A DNA stretch of 64,000 bases, taken from Parerythrobacter lacustris (GTDB lineage: Bacteria; Pseudomonadota; Alphaproteobacteria; Sphingomonadales; Sphingomonadaceae). The stretch is from contig NZ_JANKHH010000003.1 of the NCBI RefSeq assembly GCF_024626475.1, positions 310,001-374,000 on the forward strand, given 5' to 3'. Under the pieces are notes generated by a model. That model ran no database searches. It saw only the letters and a list, made by a program, of their open reading frames with translations, and was not told the DNA's origin. The position numbers and the translations under genes were made by a program. Positions 9,462-19,605 of this stretch are shown piece after piece (positions within the stretch are counted from its first letter, which is position 1; every line of letters begins with the position of its first letter).

Positions 9462-10331
9462 TTAGAGCGCTTCAGCGCCAGCGATAATTTCGATGAGTTC
9501 GGTGGTGATCGCGGCCTGACGCTGACGGTTGTAGATGATCGTCAGCTTGTTGATCAGGTCGCCGGCGTTGCGCGTCGCGTTGTCCATTGCGGTCATCGAG
9601 GCGCCCTGTTCGGATGCGCTGATCTCGAGCAGCGCGCCGAACACCTGCGTCTTGACGTAGCGCGGCAGCAGCTCGGCGAGGATCGCTTCCTCGTCGGGCT
9701 CGTATTCGACCACGGCATCGGATGCATCGGCCACTGCGGGGGCGGGGACGGGGATCAGCTGGACAGTGGTCGGGTCCTGCGCCAGCGCGCTCTTGAAGGT
9801 CGGGTAGACCAGATGCGCGACGTCGAACTTGCCGGCCTCGAACATGGCGATCAGCTCGGCGGCGATCGCCTCGGCTTCCTCGAAGCCGGGGTTGCGCACC
9901 GTGCTGGTATCGAAGCTCTGCGTGATCCGGCTCTCGTAGTCGCGCTTGATCGGCGCGCGGCCCTTCTTGCCCACGAGGTAGAAGGACACGTCCTTGCCCG
10001 CCGCGATCAGCGCCTTCGCCTGCAGCTTGGCTTCCTTGACGATGTTCGAATTGAGACCGCCGCACAGGCCCTTGTCGGTGTTGACCACCACCAACAGGTG
10101 GCGCTGGTCGCTGCCGGTCCCGGCAAGCAGCCGGGGCGCACTGTCGCCGCTGACCTTGCCGGCAAGCGACGCCATGACCGCGCTCAGCCGCTCGGCATAG
10201 GGGCGCGCGGCTTCGGCCGCCGCCTGCGCCTTGCGCAGCTTGGCTGCGGCGACCATCTGCTTGGCCTTGGTGATCTTCTGGGTCGACTTGACCGAGTTGA
10301 TCCGACCTTTGAGTTCCTTGAGGCTTGCCAT
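9462..10331 (-). CDS. atpG: ATP synthase gamma subunit
   Basis: A 289-residue central-stalk subunit. The N-terminal [30 protein letters not shown] helix is present (here [15 protein letters not shown]), as is the C-terminal coiled-coil signature [31 protein letters not shown]. Downstream of atpA across a 157-bp gap containing a palindromic repeat, and 21 bp before atpD. Confidence 0.97.
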   Translation of the reverse strand: MASLKELKGRINSVKSTQKITKAKQMVAAAKLRKAQAAAEAARPYAERLSAVMASLAGKVSGDSAPRLLAGTGSDQRHLLVVVNTDKGLCGGLNSNIVKEAKLQAKALIAAGKDVSFYLVGKKGRAPIKRDYESRITQSFDTSTVRNPGFEEAEAIAAELIAMFEAGKFDVAHLVYPTFKSALAQDPTTVQLIPVPAPAVADASDAVVEYEPDEEAILAELLPRYVKTQVFGALLEISASEQGASMTAMDNATRNAGDLINKLTIIYNRQRQAAITTELIEIIAGAEAL

Positions 10332-10354
10332 CTTGTGCTAATCTATCCCTTTCC

Positions 10355-10459
10355 CGTCATGCTGAACTTGGTTCAGCATCCATTTTCGGTCTTGGTGCCG
10401 AGGTCCGCTGGACCCGCGCTTGGTTGAAACATGGACCCTGAAACGAGTTCAGGGTGACG
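10355..10459. repeat. Palindromic intergenic repeat between atpG and atpA (type C)
   Basis: Begins CGTCATGCTGAACTTGGTTC with an internal CTGAAC/GTTCAG hairpin and ends with CCTGAAACGAGTTCAGGGTGACG, so its two ends are inverted copies of a CGTCA/TGACG-bounded motif. It accounts for nearly all of the atpA-atpG gap. Confidence 0.75.
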
Positions 10460-10488
10460 ATGATGGTTTAGGTGGTCTCCCCTGGTGA

Positions 10489-12030
<1,542 letters not shown>

Positions 12031-12059
12031 TTAGGCCTTCATCGGCGCTTTTTTGCGGC

Positions 12060-12614
12060 TTACGCCTTCATTGATTGGGCGAGGGAGTTCAAACGGGTGC
12101 GGATCGAACCGTCGATGCGCTTCGAGCCGATGGTTACGACGAGGCCGCCCAGCAAATCGGGGTCGACCGTGGAATTCAGCTTGACCGTGCGGCCTTCGCG
12201 CGCAGTCAGCTTGGCCTTCAGCGTTTCGAGCTGGGCATCGCTCAGCGCATGCGCGCTGGCGACTTCGGCGGTCACTTCGCCGCGCTGCGCGGCAGCAATG
12301 CTGCGGAAAGCGCGGATCATGTCGCCCAGATGGCCGAGGCGGCGGTTCTGCGCCAGCACGCCGAGGAAGTTCTTCGTCAGTGCGCTCAACCCGAGGTGTG
12401 CGGCGACTGCGGCAATGGCTGCTCCCTGCGCGGAGCGGCTCAGTTCCGGATTGGTGGTGACATCGCGCAGTTCGCCCGATTCGGCGAGCGCCGAGGCCAG
12501 CGTGTCGAGATCCGCCTCCACGGCGGACACGGTTCCGGCCTCGCTCGCCAGATCGAACAAAGCCGAGGCGTAACGCCCTGACAGGCTAGCCTGAATACCG
12601 GCGGAAATATCCAC
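12060..12614 (-). CDS. atpH: ATP synthase delta subunit (OSCP)
   Basis: A 184-residue peripheral-stalk subunit with the N-terminal [11 protein letters not shown] motif and the C-terminal family signature [28 protein letters not shown]. It is the first gene of the atp operon; the start is GTG at 12614, with a possible AGAGGA site upstream. The operon promoter must lie in the 210-bp gap shared with the divergent dioxygenase gene; no clear -35/-10 pair stands out. Confidence 0.95.
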   Translation of the reverse strand: MDISAGIQASLSGRYASALFDLASEAGTVSAVEADLDTLASALAESGELRDVTTNPELSRSAQGAAIAAVAAHLGLSALTKNFLGVLAQNRRLGHLGDMIRAFRSIAAAQRGEVTAEVASAHALSDAQLETLKAKLTAREGRTVKLNSTVDPDLLGGLVVTIGSKRIDGSIRTRLNSLAQSMKA

Positions 12615-12826
12615 GCGCTTGAGGTCCTCTTCGGGTCCGGGAATAACGATGCATCGGCTTCGCCATGAGAGGTGACCGAGTCACCCCGGCAAAGCTGGCG
12701 CGCGCCTAGCATCGGGTCTTCGCAAGTGCAACCCGAGTCGGTCGCGATTTGCGTCACATATATTTCGCAGAATGCACCTGCGCAGATTTCACGCTATGGT
12801 GCCGGCAAGAGAGAGGGAGATTCTTT

Positions 12827-13654
12827 ATGGACATGACGCCGATGGCGCCGAATTGTGGGGTGGAGATTTCCGGGGTCCAGCTTGCGCAGTGCAGCGACGC
12901 GGAAGTGGATGCGATCAAGGCGGCGATCTACGATCACGGTGTAGCGGTGTTCCGCGACCAGGAGTTTTCGCCGGAAGACCATATCCGCTTCGGCAGGCGC
13001 TGGGGCGGGATCGACATCAACAACTATTTCCCGCTGACCGATGAACATCCGGAGATCGCGGTGGTCAAGAAGGGTGCCGATCAGCAGACCAATATCGGCG
13101 GCGCGTGGCACACCGACCATTCCTATGACCAGGTGCCCGCAATGGGTTCGATCCTAGTTGCGCGGCTGCTCCCGCCCAACGGAGGGGACACGCTGTTCGC
13201 GCATATGGGCGCGGCCTACGACGCGCTGCCCGACGATCTGAAGGCGGAGATCGAGGGGTTGGAGGCGTTCCACACCGCCGACCATGTCTATAAGGCCGAC
13301 GGAATCTACGCGCAGACCGACCAGGGGGCGACTCTGCGCGGGCACGATCTCCAGACCGGCGCTGTGCATCCGGTGGTGATCCGCCATCCGGTGACCGGGC
13401 GGCGGCTGCTCTATGTCAATGGCGCTTTCACGATCAACTTCACTGGCAAGACCCGTGAGGAGAGCCTGCCGCTGCTCCAGCGCTTGCTGGCCGAGGCGGT
13501 GCGGGAGGACAACCAGTGCCGCGTGCAATGGCAGCCGGGAACGGTGGCGATCTGGGACAACCGCACCACCTGGCACAATGCGCTCAACGACTACCACGGT
13601 CACGCTCGCGAAATGCACCGCATCACCCTGAGCGGCGAGGCGCTGGCGGCTTAG
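12827..13654 (+). CDS. TauD/TfdA-family Fe(II)/2-oxoglutarate dioxygenase
   Basis: A 275-residue enzyme with the iron-binding HxD motif as H95-T-D97 in GGAWHTDHSYD and the distal His plus 2OG-binding Arg in GHAREMHRI near the C-terminus. WDNRTTWHNALNDY is the usual family block. The ATG at 12827 follows GAGAGGGAG. The family oxidises taurine, phenoxyacetates, alkyl sulfates or other small acids; the 275-residue size and AWHTDHSY block fit a general TauD/TfdA protein, and no neighbour (transporter, sulfonate gene) reveals the substrate. Confidence 0.9.
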   Translation: MDMTPMAPNCGVEISGVQLAQCSDAEVDAIKAAIYDHGVAVFRDQEFSPEDHIRFGRRWGGIDINNYFPLTDEHPEIAVVKKGADQQTNIGGAWHTDHSYDQVPAMGSILVARLLPPNGGDTLFAHMGAAYDALPDDLKAEIEGLEAFHTADHVYKADGIYAQTDQGATLRGHDLQTGAVHPVVIRHPVTGRRLLYVNGAFTINFTGKTREESLPLLQRLLAEAVREDNQCRVQWQPGTVAIWDNRTTWHNALNDYHGHAREMHRITLSGEALAA

Positions 13655-13690
13655 GAGCATCCACTGATTTTCTCATACGGAGAATAGCTC

Positions 13691-13774
13691 GTCACCCCGG
13701 ACTTGATCCGGGGTCCCGCTTTACTTCTGGCGCGGCGCCAAGGCAGCGGGACCCCGGGTCAAGCCCGGGGTGAC
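13691..13774. repeat. 84-bp palindromic repeat, type A copy 1
   Basis: Starts GTCACCCCGGACTTGATCCG and ends AAGCCCGGGGTGAC, with a GCGGCGCC centre. It is nearly identical to the copy at 13,961 and related to 61,360; a truncated piece lies near 25,134. Confidence 0.9.
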
Positions 13775-13960
13775 GGAAAGTGGAGTGTGTATTCGTCTCG
13801 AATTTTAGACGCACCAACGCTCAGTCTGAAGCGAGCCAGCGCGCGCTGCCAGCAGTAGATTGCCGCATCGCCAGCGGCATCTCGCAATGACGGGAGCGGT
13901 GGTGCGGAGAATAGCCTAATCAAAGCAGCCACCTTCGCTCACGCTTACAATACCATAAGC

Positions 13961-14044
13961 GTCGCCCCGGACTTGATCCGGGGTCCCGCTTTACCTCTGG
14001 CGCGGCGCCAAGGCAGCGGGACCCCGGGTTAGGCCCGGGGTGAC
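13961..14044. repeat. 84-bp palindromic repeat, type A copy 2
   Basis: Same length and orientation as copy 1, with only a few base differences (GTCGCCCC instead of GTCACCCC at the left end, CCTCTGG instead of CTTCTGG inside, GGTTAGG instead of GGTCAAG at right). The two copies are separated by 186 bp. Confidence 0.9.
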
Positions 14045-14170
14045 GAGAAAAGGGCGGATGTTGATCTTGCGGAGCACTTTCCCCCTTCCTTGCGGGAGGG
14101 GGCAGGGGGATGGTGTGCGATGCCTGCTAGCGCACACGGCTCTAGCGAAAAGAGAGGGCTAGGCACCGCA

Positions 14171-15748
14171 TCACTCCTTCACCTCGCAGCGATAAACCAG
14201 CCGCTCGTTCGGTGCCTCGGGCAGCAGCGAGGTGACCGCGCCTTGCAGGTCGCCCAGTTCGGCAGCGGCGTTAGCGCGGTCGCACGACGGCGGGCTGTAT
14301 TTCCCGCGCGCTTCGCGGGCGGCGCTCATCGCGTTGCGGCCGAGCAGGTAGCGGTCGGTGCGGAAGGTTTCGGTCGCCGGATCGTAGTAGTTGATCGACA
14401 CCGCCTCGTCCTGGTCGGGCACGAACACCCGGCTCCATTCGCCGCTGGCGAGGCCGTATTGTGTGCGCCCGTTGACGCAGCCGTCGTCCTGCCAGCCGAA
14501 CTCGACCGTTTCGTCCGGCGCCCCGGTGATGCGGCTGCGGCTGACGTCGAGCGTGCAGGTGAGCGCGCCGCTCGCGGTGGCCTTTGCGCCGGGTGTATCA
14601 TTTCCATCGCCGTCCTCCGCCATCGCCGCATCGACTTTGCGGTCGATCGCGTCGAGGCCCGGGCGGGTAAACCACAGCGCCAGCGCGGCGATCAGGGCGA
14701 CCGCGGCGATGCTGCCGCCGATCATCAGTTTGCGTTCGTCGCGCGGGTCGGCGGTAGCGCCATCCTCTACCTTGGCTGCCTGCCGCTTCTGCCAGCCCTG
14801 CCACGCCACCACGCCTGCACCCGTGCCCACGAGCAGGAGCAGCAGGGTGAAGAGCATCGCGTTCTCGCGCTCGGCCTGCACTTCGAGCTCCGCCTCGAGC
14901 TGGGCGCGCTCGCGCTTCTCGCGTTGTTCTTCGCTGCGCGCCGCGAGGTCGGAGCGCGCCTTGTCCTGTTCGGCCTCGATCCGTGCGCGCTCGGCCTCGT
15001 CGAGTTCGGACAGGCTGCGGCACGGCAGTTCGTTGACCCGCGCCGGTACGCCGTTGGCATTGAGGAAGGGGATCAGCTCTTTCATCGACACTGCGAAGTA
15101 GAACTCGGCTTCCGAGCTGCCCGATTCCGCGCCGAAGCTGTTGACCCCGATCACCCGGCCGCACCCGTCGAGCAGCGGCCCGCCCGAGTTACCGCGCGCG
15201 ATCGGTGCGGTGTGGAGGATCGAATCGAACTGCCGGGTCGGCCGCGTGCCGGAAATGAATCCGCGCGACTTCACCGGCGGCTGCGAGTTGAAGATGTCCT
15301 CGATCTCCAGCCCCTGCGCTTGGTCGACATTCCTCGGATATCCGACCGAGGAGACCTCGCCGCTGTCGCCGATCGGGCCGCCCGACAGGGTGAGCGGCGG
15401 CAGGCGCAGGCTGCCGGTGATCTCGATCAGCGCGAGATCGTTGTTCGGGCTGACCGAGACGATCCGCGCATAGGTCGCATCGTCGCCCTCGCTCGGCACC
15501 ACCCCGATCTGGAGCGTGTCGTCCTGCAGCGCCTCGCGCACGACATGCGCGTTGGTGACGATCCGCGTGGGGCTGACGGCAAAGCCGGTGCCGTGGCTGA
15601 TCGGGAAAACCTCGTCCCCGTCGCTGCCGATGATGACCACGCGCACCACCCCTCGCGCTGCCGCGTCGATATCCGCCGGGTCGGCCTGCGTCGCGAGCGG
15701 CAGGACAAGCGCGAACAGCGCCAGCAGCGCAGAGATAAAGCGGGTCAT
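14171..15748 (-). CDS. Membrane-anchored trypsin-like serine protease
   Basis: A 525-residue protein with a signal peptide (1-22, ending ATQA) and an S1C-like protease domain whose triad is H68 (TNAHVV), D104 (NNDLALI) and S188 (ARGNSGGPL). No PDZ domain follows. Instead there is a charged coiled coil at about 235-290 (ERARIEAEQDKAR and similar), then two hydrophobic segments (LFTLLLLLVGTGAGVVAW and IGGSIAAVALIAALALWF), and a C-terminal domain with several cysteines. The protease therefore probably faces the periplasm, tethered to the inner membrane. The frame extends upstream, but ATG 15748 gives the signal peptide. Substrate unknown; DegP-like quality control is one possibility. Confidence 0.85.
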   Translation of the reverse strand: MTRFISALLALFALVLPLATQADPADIDAAARGVVRVVIIGSDGDEVFPISHGTGFAVSPTRIVTNAHVVREALQDDTLQIGVVPSEGDDATYARIVSVSPNNDLALIEITGSLRLPPLTLSGGPIGDSGEVSSVGYPRNVDQAQGLEIEDIFNSQPPVKSRGFISGTRPTRQFDSILHTAPIARGNSGGPLLDGCGRVIGVNSFGAESGSSEAEFYFAVSMKELIPFLNANGVPARVNELPCRSLSELDEAERARIEAEQDKARSDLAARSEEQREKRERAQLEAELEVQAERENAMLFTLLLLLVGTGAGVVAWQGWQKRQAAKVEDGATADPRDERKLMIGGSIAAVALIAALALWFTRPGLDAIDRKVDAAMAEDGDGNDTPGAKATASGALTCTLDVSRSRITGAPDETVEFGWQDDGCVNGRTQYGLASGEWSRVFVPDQDEAVSINYYDPATETFRTDRYLLGRNAMSAAREARGKYSPPSCDRANAAAELGDLQGAVTSLLPEAPNERLVYRCEVKE

Positions 15749-15857
15749 TGCCGTGCTGTCTATGCGCGCGACACATTGACCGCAAGCTTCGGGACGCGGG
15801 GGCTTGCCCGGCCTGCTAGCTGGCGCCCATCGCATGACGGTGGCAAGGAAGCAGACG

Positions 15858-16916
15858 ATGGAATCAGGCACGAAACTCACCGACGACATGCGCTGGCAGA
15901 TCGCGCTGGCGAAGGACCGGCGGTTCGACGGGGTGTTCGTCACCGGGGTCCACTCGACCGGGATCTACTGCCGCCCCTCTTGCCCCGCGCGCGCGCCCAA
16001 GCGCGAGAATGTGCGCTTCTACGCCACCTGCGACGATGCCGAGGCGGCGGGCCTGCGCGCGTGCAAGCGCTGCGCGCCGGCCCAGCAATCGCGCGAGGAA
16101 GGTGCGGTGAAGGATGCGCTCGACCTGCTGCGTCGGAGCGAGGAGGCGGTCTCGCTGGAGAAGCTCGCTGCGCTCACCGGCTATTCGCCGACCCACTTCC
16201 AGCGCGTCTTCACCCGCGCGGTCGGCCTCTCGCCTGCCGCCTTCCAGCGCGCGCTGCGCGAGGAGCGGGCGAAACATGCGCTCGCCGGAGCCGAACGGGT
16301 GACCGACGCGATCTACGACGCCGGTTTCGAAGCGCCGAGCCGCTTCTACGATGCGATGGAGGGGAAGCTGGGCATGAGCGCGAGCGACTGGAAGAACGGC
16401 GGCGCGGGCCGCACCATTCACTACACGATCGTCGAGACCACAATCGCCCCGATGCTCGTCGCCGCGACCGAAAGGGGCGTGTGCTGCCTCAGCTTCAACG
16501 AAGGCGAAGAGGAATTGCGCGCCCGCTTCCCCCGCGCCAAACTGGTCGAGGGCGGCGAGGAATTCCGCGACCTCTTCGCGCGCGTCGTCAGCGCGGTCGA
16601 GCAGCCCGGCACCATTGGCGTGGGGGGCGCAGACATCCCGCTCGACGTGCGTGGCACCGCCTTCCAGCAGAAATGCTGGGAAGCCCTGCGCGCGATCCCC
16701 CCGGGCGAGACCCGCAGCTATGGCGAGCAGGCCGCCGCGATCGGCAACCCCAAGGCGAGCCGCGCGGTGGGCAGCGCCAACGGGGCGAACAACATCGCCG
16801 TCCTCATCCCCTGCCACCGCGTGATCGCACATGATGGCGGGCTGGGCGGCTACGCCTATGGCACCGAGATCAAGGCCGAACTGCTGAAACGGGAACGCGG
16901 CTATTCTGACGGGTAA
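15858..16916 (+). CDS. ada: Ada: methyl-phosphotriester sensor / O6-methylguanine-DNA methyltransferase
   Basis: A 352-residue bifunctional regulator. With the ATG at 15858 the zinc cysteines fall at C38, C42, C69 and C72, the same numbers as in E. coli Ada, which supports this start over ATG 15834. An AraC-type HTH follows (SPTHFQRVFTRAVGLSPAAFQRALR), then the C-terminal methyltransferase with active-site IPCHRV (C319). It repairs alkylated DNA and, once methylated on the N-terminal Cys, activates an adaptive regulon. No alkB or alkA is adjacent. Divergent from the protease gene. Confidence 0.95.
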   Translation: MESGTKLTDDMRWQIALAKDRRFDGVFVTGVHSTGIYCRPSCPARAPKRENVRFYATCDDAEAAGLRACKRCAPAQQSREEGAVKDALDLLRRSEEAVSLEKLAALTGYSPTHFQRVFTRAVGLSPAAFQRALREERAKHALAGAERVTDAIYDAGFEAPSRFYDAMEGKLGMSASDWKNGGAGRTIHYTIVETTIAPMLVAATERGVCCLSFNEGEEELRARFPRAKLVEGGEEFRDLFARVVSAVEQPGTIGVGGADIPLDVRGTAFQQKCWEALRAIPPGETRSYGEQAAAIGNPKASRAVGSANGANNIAVLIPCHRVIAHDGGLGGYAYGTEIKAELLKRERGYSDG

Positions 16917-16941
16917 AGTTCGCCGCGCTCTTCCGATCCGA

Positions 16942-18207
16942 TCAACCTACATTTTTGTATGTGCTGAAAAAAATCATTTCTCGCAGATGCTGATCGTCTG
17001 GCAGGCCGAGGCCGGCAAGTTCGGCGATACCGAGGATGCAGTCCTGCTCTCCGCTGCGTGCCAGTTCGATGCGGTGGGGAGTAATCTGCTCCCCTTGGGC
17101 AAGCGAGTAGAAGGCTTGGACAATTGGACGCATATGGTCCTCTGCATCCTCGTCGATCACCATGGCCAGCTTCCCGCTCTGCAACCTGACGAACGATCCT
17201 ACAGGATATAGACCCACAGACTCGACGAAGTGATTCAGGATCTCCTCGTCAAAGGCGCCTTCCATTGTCTTCATCTGATCGATCGCCTTGGCAGGGTCGA
17301 GCCCGCATGCTGTTCCGGTTTGGCAGAGAAGGAAATCGAATGTGTCACAGATCGTCGCCATGCGAGCAAAGGTCGAAATCTCGCTTCCCTCAAGTTGGTG
17401 GGGAAACCCGCCGCCGTCGATCCGCTCGTGGTGTTGCAGCACGGCGTCTAGGACTGCTCTTGGCAAGTCGTTGTCATTATGCAGCGAGCGATAGCCCAGA
17501 ACCACGTGTTGCTGCCAGATTTTTGGGTCAGCGTCGCGGAAGCTCCCACTGCTTGGTTCGAGTGTCTGCGGCAGGTAGCTTACCCCGATATCCAGGAGCA
17601 TCCCGGCAAGCCCGCACTGGTGAACGTCGTGCCGGGGTAACTGCATCTTTTGCGCCAGCGAGACCATAAGCGCGCTGACAGACACTGCATGGCGGAACAT
17701 CGTTTCGTTCTTCAGCTTACAACGCATCAGGCCGCTGAAAGCGTGTGGATTGCGCCTGACCGAATGGAAGATGTCGTTCACCACCGGCTCGACCGCAGAG
17801 ACATTTAACGCCTTCCCCAGACGCGCGGCCATGAAGGTGCGATGCAACTGGTTGCCGGCCCGGGTGGCGATGGCATGTGCGCCTGCGAGTTCCTGCCCAA
17901 TGCTGATCGGCTTTGCGACGTATCCCTCGCGCCGCCCCCTTTTGCTGATCACCTCGATCCGCCTTTTGATAGAGGCGGTCGCCCCGCTCTCCGATGGCGA
18001 AGTTTCGCCCGACGGTAGTGCCAAATCCTTGCCCCGGGAGATATCAATGATCACCCCACGCAAGCGGCTCTTCCTTAATACGTTCAGGCGATCCTTATTG
18101 CTGATCAAGAAGCTGGGCTTCCAGAATGGATGGTCGAACCATCCACCCTCCATTTTATGGACGTACATGCCGAGTTCCAGGTCCGAAAGAGCAACGTGTT
18201 TCAACAT
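16942..18207 (-). CDS. DUF3391 + HD-GYP domain protein with degenerate HD motif
   Basis: A 421-residue protein. The N-terminal DUF3391-like segment (MLKHVALSDLELGMYVHKM) precedes an HD-GYP domain from about residue 168. HHE at 259-261 and GGGFP at 265-269 (GYP variant) are present, but the signature HD pair reads LD at 205-206 (GMLLDIG), so one metal ligand is missing. HD-GYP proteins hydrolyse c-di-GMP; this one may be inactive, altered in metal use, or act as a binding protein. The frame continues upstream to 18414, but homology begins at the ATG at 18207. It sits beside two LuxR-type regulators in a signalling cluster with lower GC than its surroundings. Confidence 0.85.
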   Translation of the reverse strand: MLKHVALSDLELGMYVHKMEGGWFDHPFWKPSFLISNKDRLNVLRKSRLRGVIIDISRGKDLALPSGETSPSESGATASIKRRIEVISKRGRREGYVAKPISIGQELAGAHAIATRAGNQLHRTFMAARLGKALNVSAVEPVVNDIFHSVRRNPHAFSGLMRCKLKNETMFRHAVSVSALMVSLAQKMQLPRHDVHQCGLAGMLLDIGVSYLPQTLEPSSGSFRDADPKIWQQHVVLGYRSLHNDNDLPRAVLDAVLQHHERIDGGGFPHQLEGSEISTFARMATICDTFDFLLCQTGTACGLDPAKAIDQMKTMEGAFDEEILNHFVESVGLYPVGSFVRLQSGKLAMVIDEDAEDHMRPIVQAFYSLAQGEQITPHRIELARSGEQDCILGIAELAGLGLPDDQHLREMIFFSTYKNVG

Positions 18208-18490
18208 GATCGAGGGTCCGAACCTTCCTTGGGAAGCAAGAGAGATCGCCATGCCAGCAGCCGGTTTCCGTGTGCATTGCAGTAGATAGGTAAAAGGCCA
18301 TAGCGTGGCGTAAAACGCCCACGAGCGAAGTAATCGTCCAGTGGACCATGTCCGTTGCGGAAGAGGTGGCTCGGCGAGAAGGGAAAAGCGACGTTCGGAC
18401 TTGCGAACTGTCAAAAAGGAATGGCTGTCAGCAAAGAATGGTCTCCTCGAAGGATCCAGGCTTAATCTTGGGCCGAAATGCCTAAACCGG

Positions 18491-19321
18491 TCAACGGAGA
18501 TCAGGCCCGATAAGGGTGTCAGTTTCAGAAATTAGGATACAGCCGAGTTCGACCGCCCTCAAACATGCAACCGTACGGTCGGTTGTTCCAAATTTGCTGA
18601 AAACCCGCCGCAAATGAGTGTCCACTGTATGACGTGATATCCCCACGATTATAGCGATTTCAGAATTTGATTTTCCGCGCGCTACCCATCGCATTATCTC
18701 TCTTTCCCGAGGCGATAATCTCGGGGGCGTGGCAGCCTTGCCGTGCATGATCGTGCAATAGCGCGCAAACGACAATTGTGCGATGTGGGCGATCGCCAAA
18801 TAGCTCTGTGCCGAGAAGCAATCCTCCCCTTCGGGAAACCCAAATCCGACGAAACCGGTGCGGCCACCTGGACCATAGCACGCAGTCGCAAGACCATCGG
18901 TCATTCCGAGTTGTGAGCAGAACTCGACATATCGGCGCTGAGCTTTCGACGAGCATTCTTCCGAGAAAATTCTCGACCAGCGAAAGACTTGCGGATGATA
19001 CAATGCGTAGTCGAGCAATGGATCGACCCAGTACAGCCTTCGTTTCCATTGACGTTCCCAGACCGATGGAAATCCGACAGCTGTCATATGGTGGCAGAAC
19101 TGCTTATCACGAGTAATAGGTGACACAGCATATAGCGCGCCGAAGCCGTAAATGTTCGCCAGTTTCGACATTTGAGCTATAAGATCCAGGACATTCGGCG
19201 CAATCAAAATCTTCGTGAATTCACGAAAAAGCTCTCCATCACTCTTGGTTGGAGCCCCCGCGCCTTGCCGGCCTAAGTCAAGGCCAAAGTCCCCTTTGGC
19301 TTCGCGTTCCAAACTCATCAT
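18491..19321 (-). CDS. LuxR-family regulator with autoinducer-binding domain (LuxR solo)
   Basis: A 276-residue protein: an acyl-homoserine-lactone-binding-type domain at about 35-190 with Y97-W98-V-D100-P101 and W115, the usual ligand-pocket pattern, and a C-terminal GerE HTH (LSPREREIMRWVARGKSNSEIA...HTVDTHLRRVFSKF) at about 205-265. No luxI homologue is in the window, so it is a solo here. The frame extends to a TTG at 19456, but the ATG pair at 19321/19318 overlaps the stop of a 25-codon ORF with a strong ribosome site, which suggests coupled translation. A lux-box-like dyad lies upstream at 19,436. Confidence 0.85.
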   Translation of the reverse strand: MMSLEREAKGDFGLDLGRQGAGAPTKSDGELFREFTKILIAPNVLDLIAQMSKLANIYGFGALYAVSPITRDKQFCHHMTAVGFPSVWERQWKRRLYWVDPLLDYALYHPQVFRWSRIFSEECSSKAQRRYVEFCSQLGMTDGLATACYGPGGRTGFVGFGFPEGEDCFSAQSYLAIAHIAQLSFARYCTIMHGKAATPPRLSPREREIMRWVARGKSNSEIAIIVGISRHTVDTHLRRVFSKFGTTDRTVACLRAVELGCILISETDTLIGPDLR

Positions 19322-19395
19322 GCATTCACAGACATTGCGCCACCCCAATTCCTGATCGACCTGCGGCCCAGAGCGCCGGTATCTCCTTGATTCAT
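19318..19395 (-). CDS. 25-codon leader ORF overlapping the luxR start
   Basis: Starts at ATG 19395 with AAGGAG eight bases upstream, the best ribosome site in this region, and encodes MNQGDTGALGRRSIRNWGGA plus MSVNA. Its TGA stop overlaps the ATG ATG of the luxR frame (sequence GCATGATGAG). It could be a leader peptide providing translational coupling. The alternative is that luxR starts further upstream and this ORF is a shadow, so it is tentative. Confidence 0.4.
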   Translation of the reverse strand: MNQGDTGALGRRSIRNWGGAMSVNA

Positions 19396-19435
19396 TTATG
19401 CGGCTCCTTAACAGGCTAACGTGCCTCAGGCTCAA

Positions 19436-19455
19436 TGTCACGTAAATGCGTGACA
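19436..19455. promoter_or_regulatory. lux-box-like 20-bp dyad
   Basis: A perfect inverted repeat TGTCACG-N6-CGTGACA, exactly 20 bp overall, the classical lux-box length. It lies 41 bp upstream of the leader-ORF start and 115 bp from the luxR ATG, and about 150 bp from the divergent FixJ-like gene. It may be the binding site of the LuxR protein itself, serving one or both divergent genes. Confidence 0.55.
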
Positions 19456-19534
19456 ATCGATTGCGTGTCAGGAAACAACCTCACCCTCAGTCGCGTTACT
19501 TTTTAGTGCTGCGGCAAATACCTAATCGGTCAGT

Positions 19535-19579
19535 AGAGGGTTAACAGTTGAAGTAAATGGCAGATCTCAAGAACCCTCT
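19535..19579 (+). promoter_or_regulatory. Inverted repeat in the leader of the FixJ-like gene
   Basis: AGAGGGTT at 19535-19542 and AACCCTCT at 19572-19579 are perfect inverted copies 29 bp apart, ending 26 bp before the start codon. It could be an operator or a long-loop mRNA stem near the ribosome site. Confidence 0.35.
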
Positions 19580-19605
19580 GTTGATATTTTTAGGGGGCTA
19601 GATTT

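Larger units (their letters stand above)
13655..14170. other. Repeat-rich intergenic region
   Basis: 516 bp with no supported gene. It contains two copies of an 84-bp palindromic repeat (described separately), a degraded fragment resembling the type B repeat near 13,852-13,892, and a CCCCCTTCCTTGCGGGAGGGGGCA palindrome near 14,080-14,103. The two flanking genes converge here, so the region may also serve as a bidirectional terminator. Confidence 0.7.
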
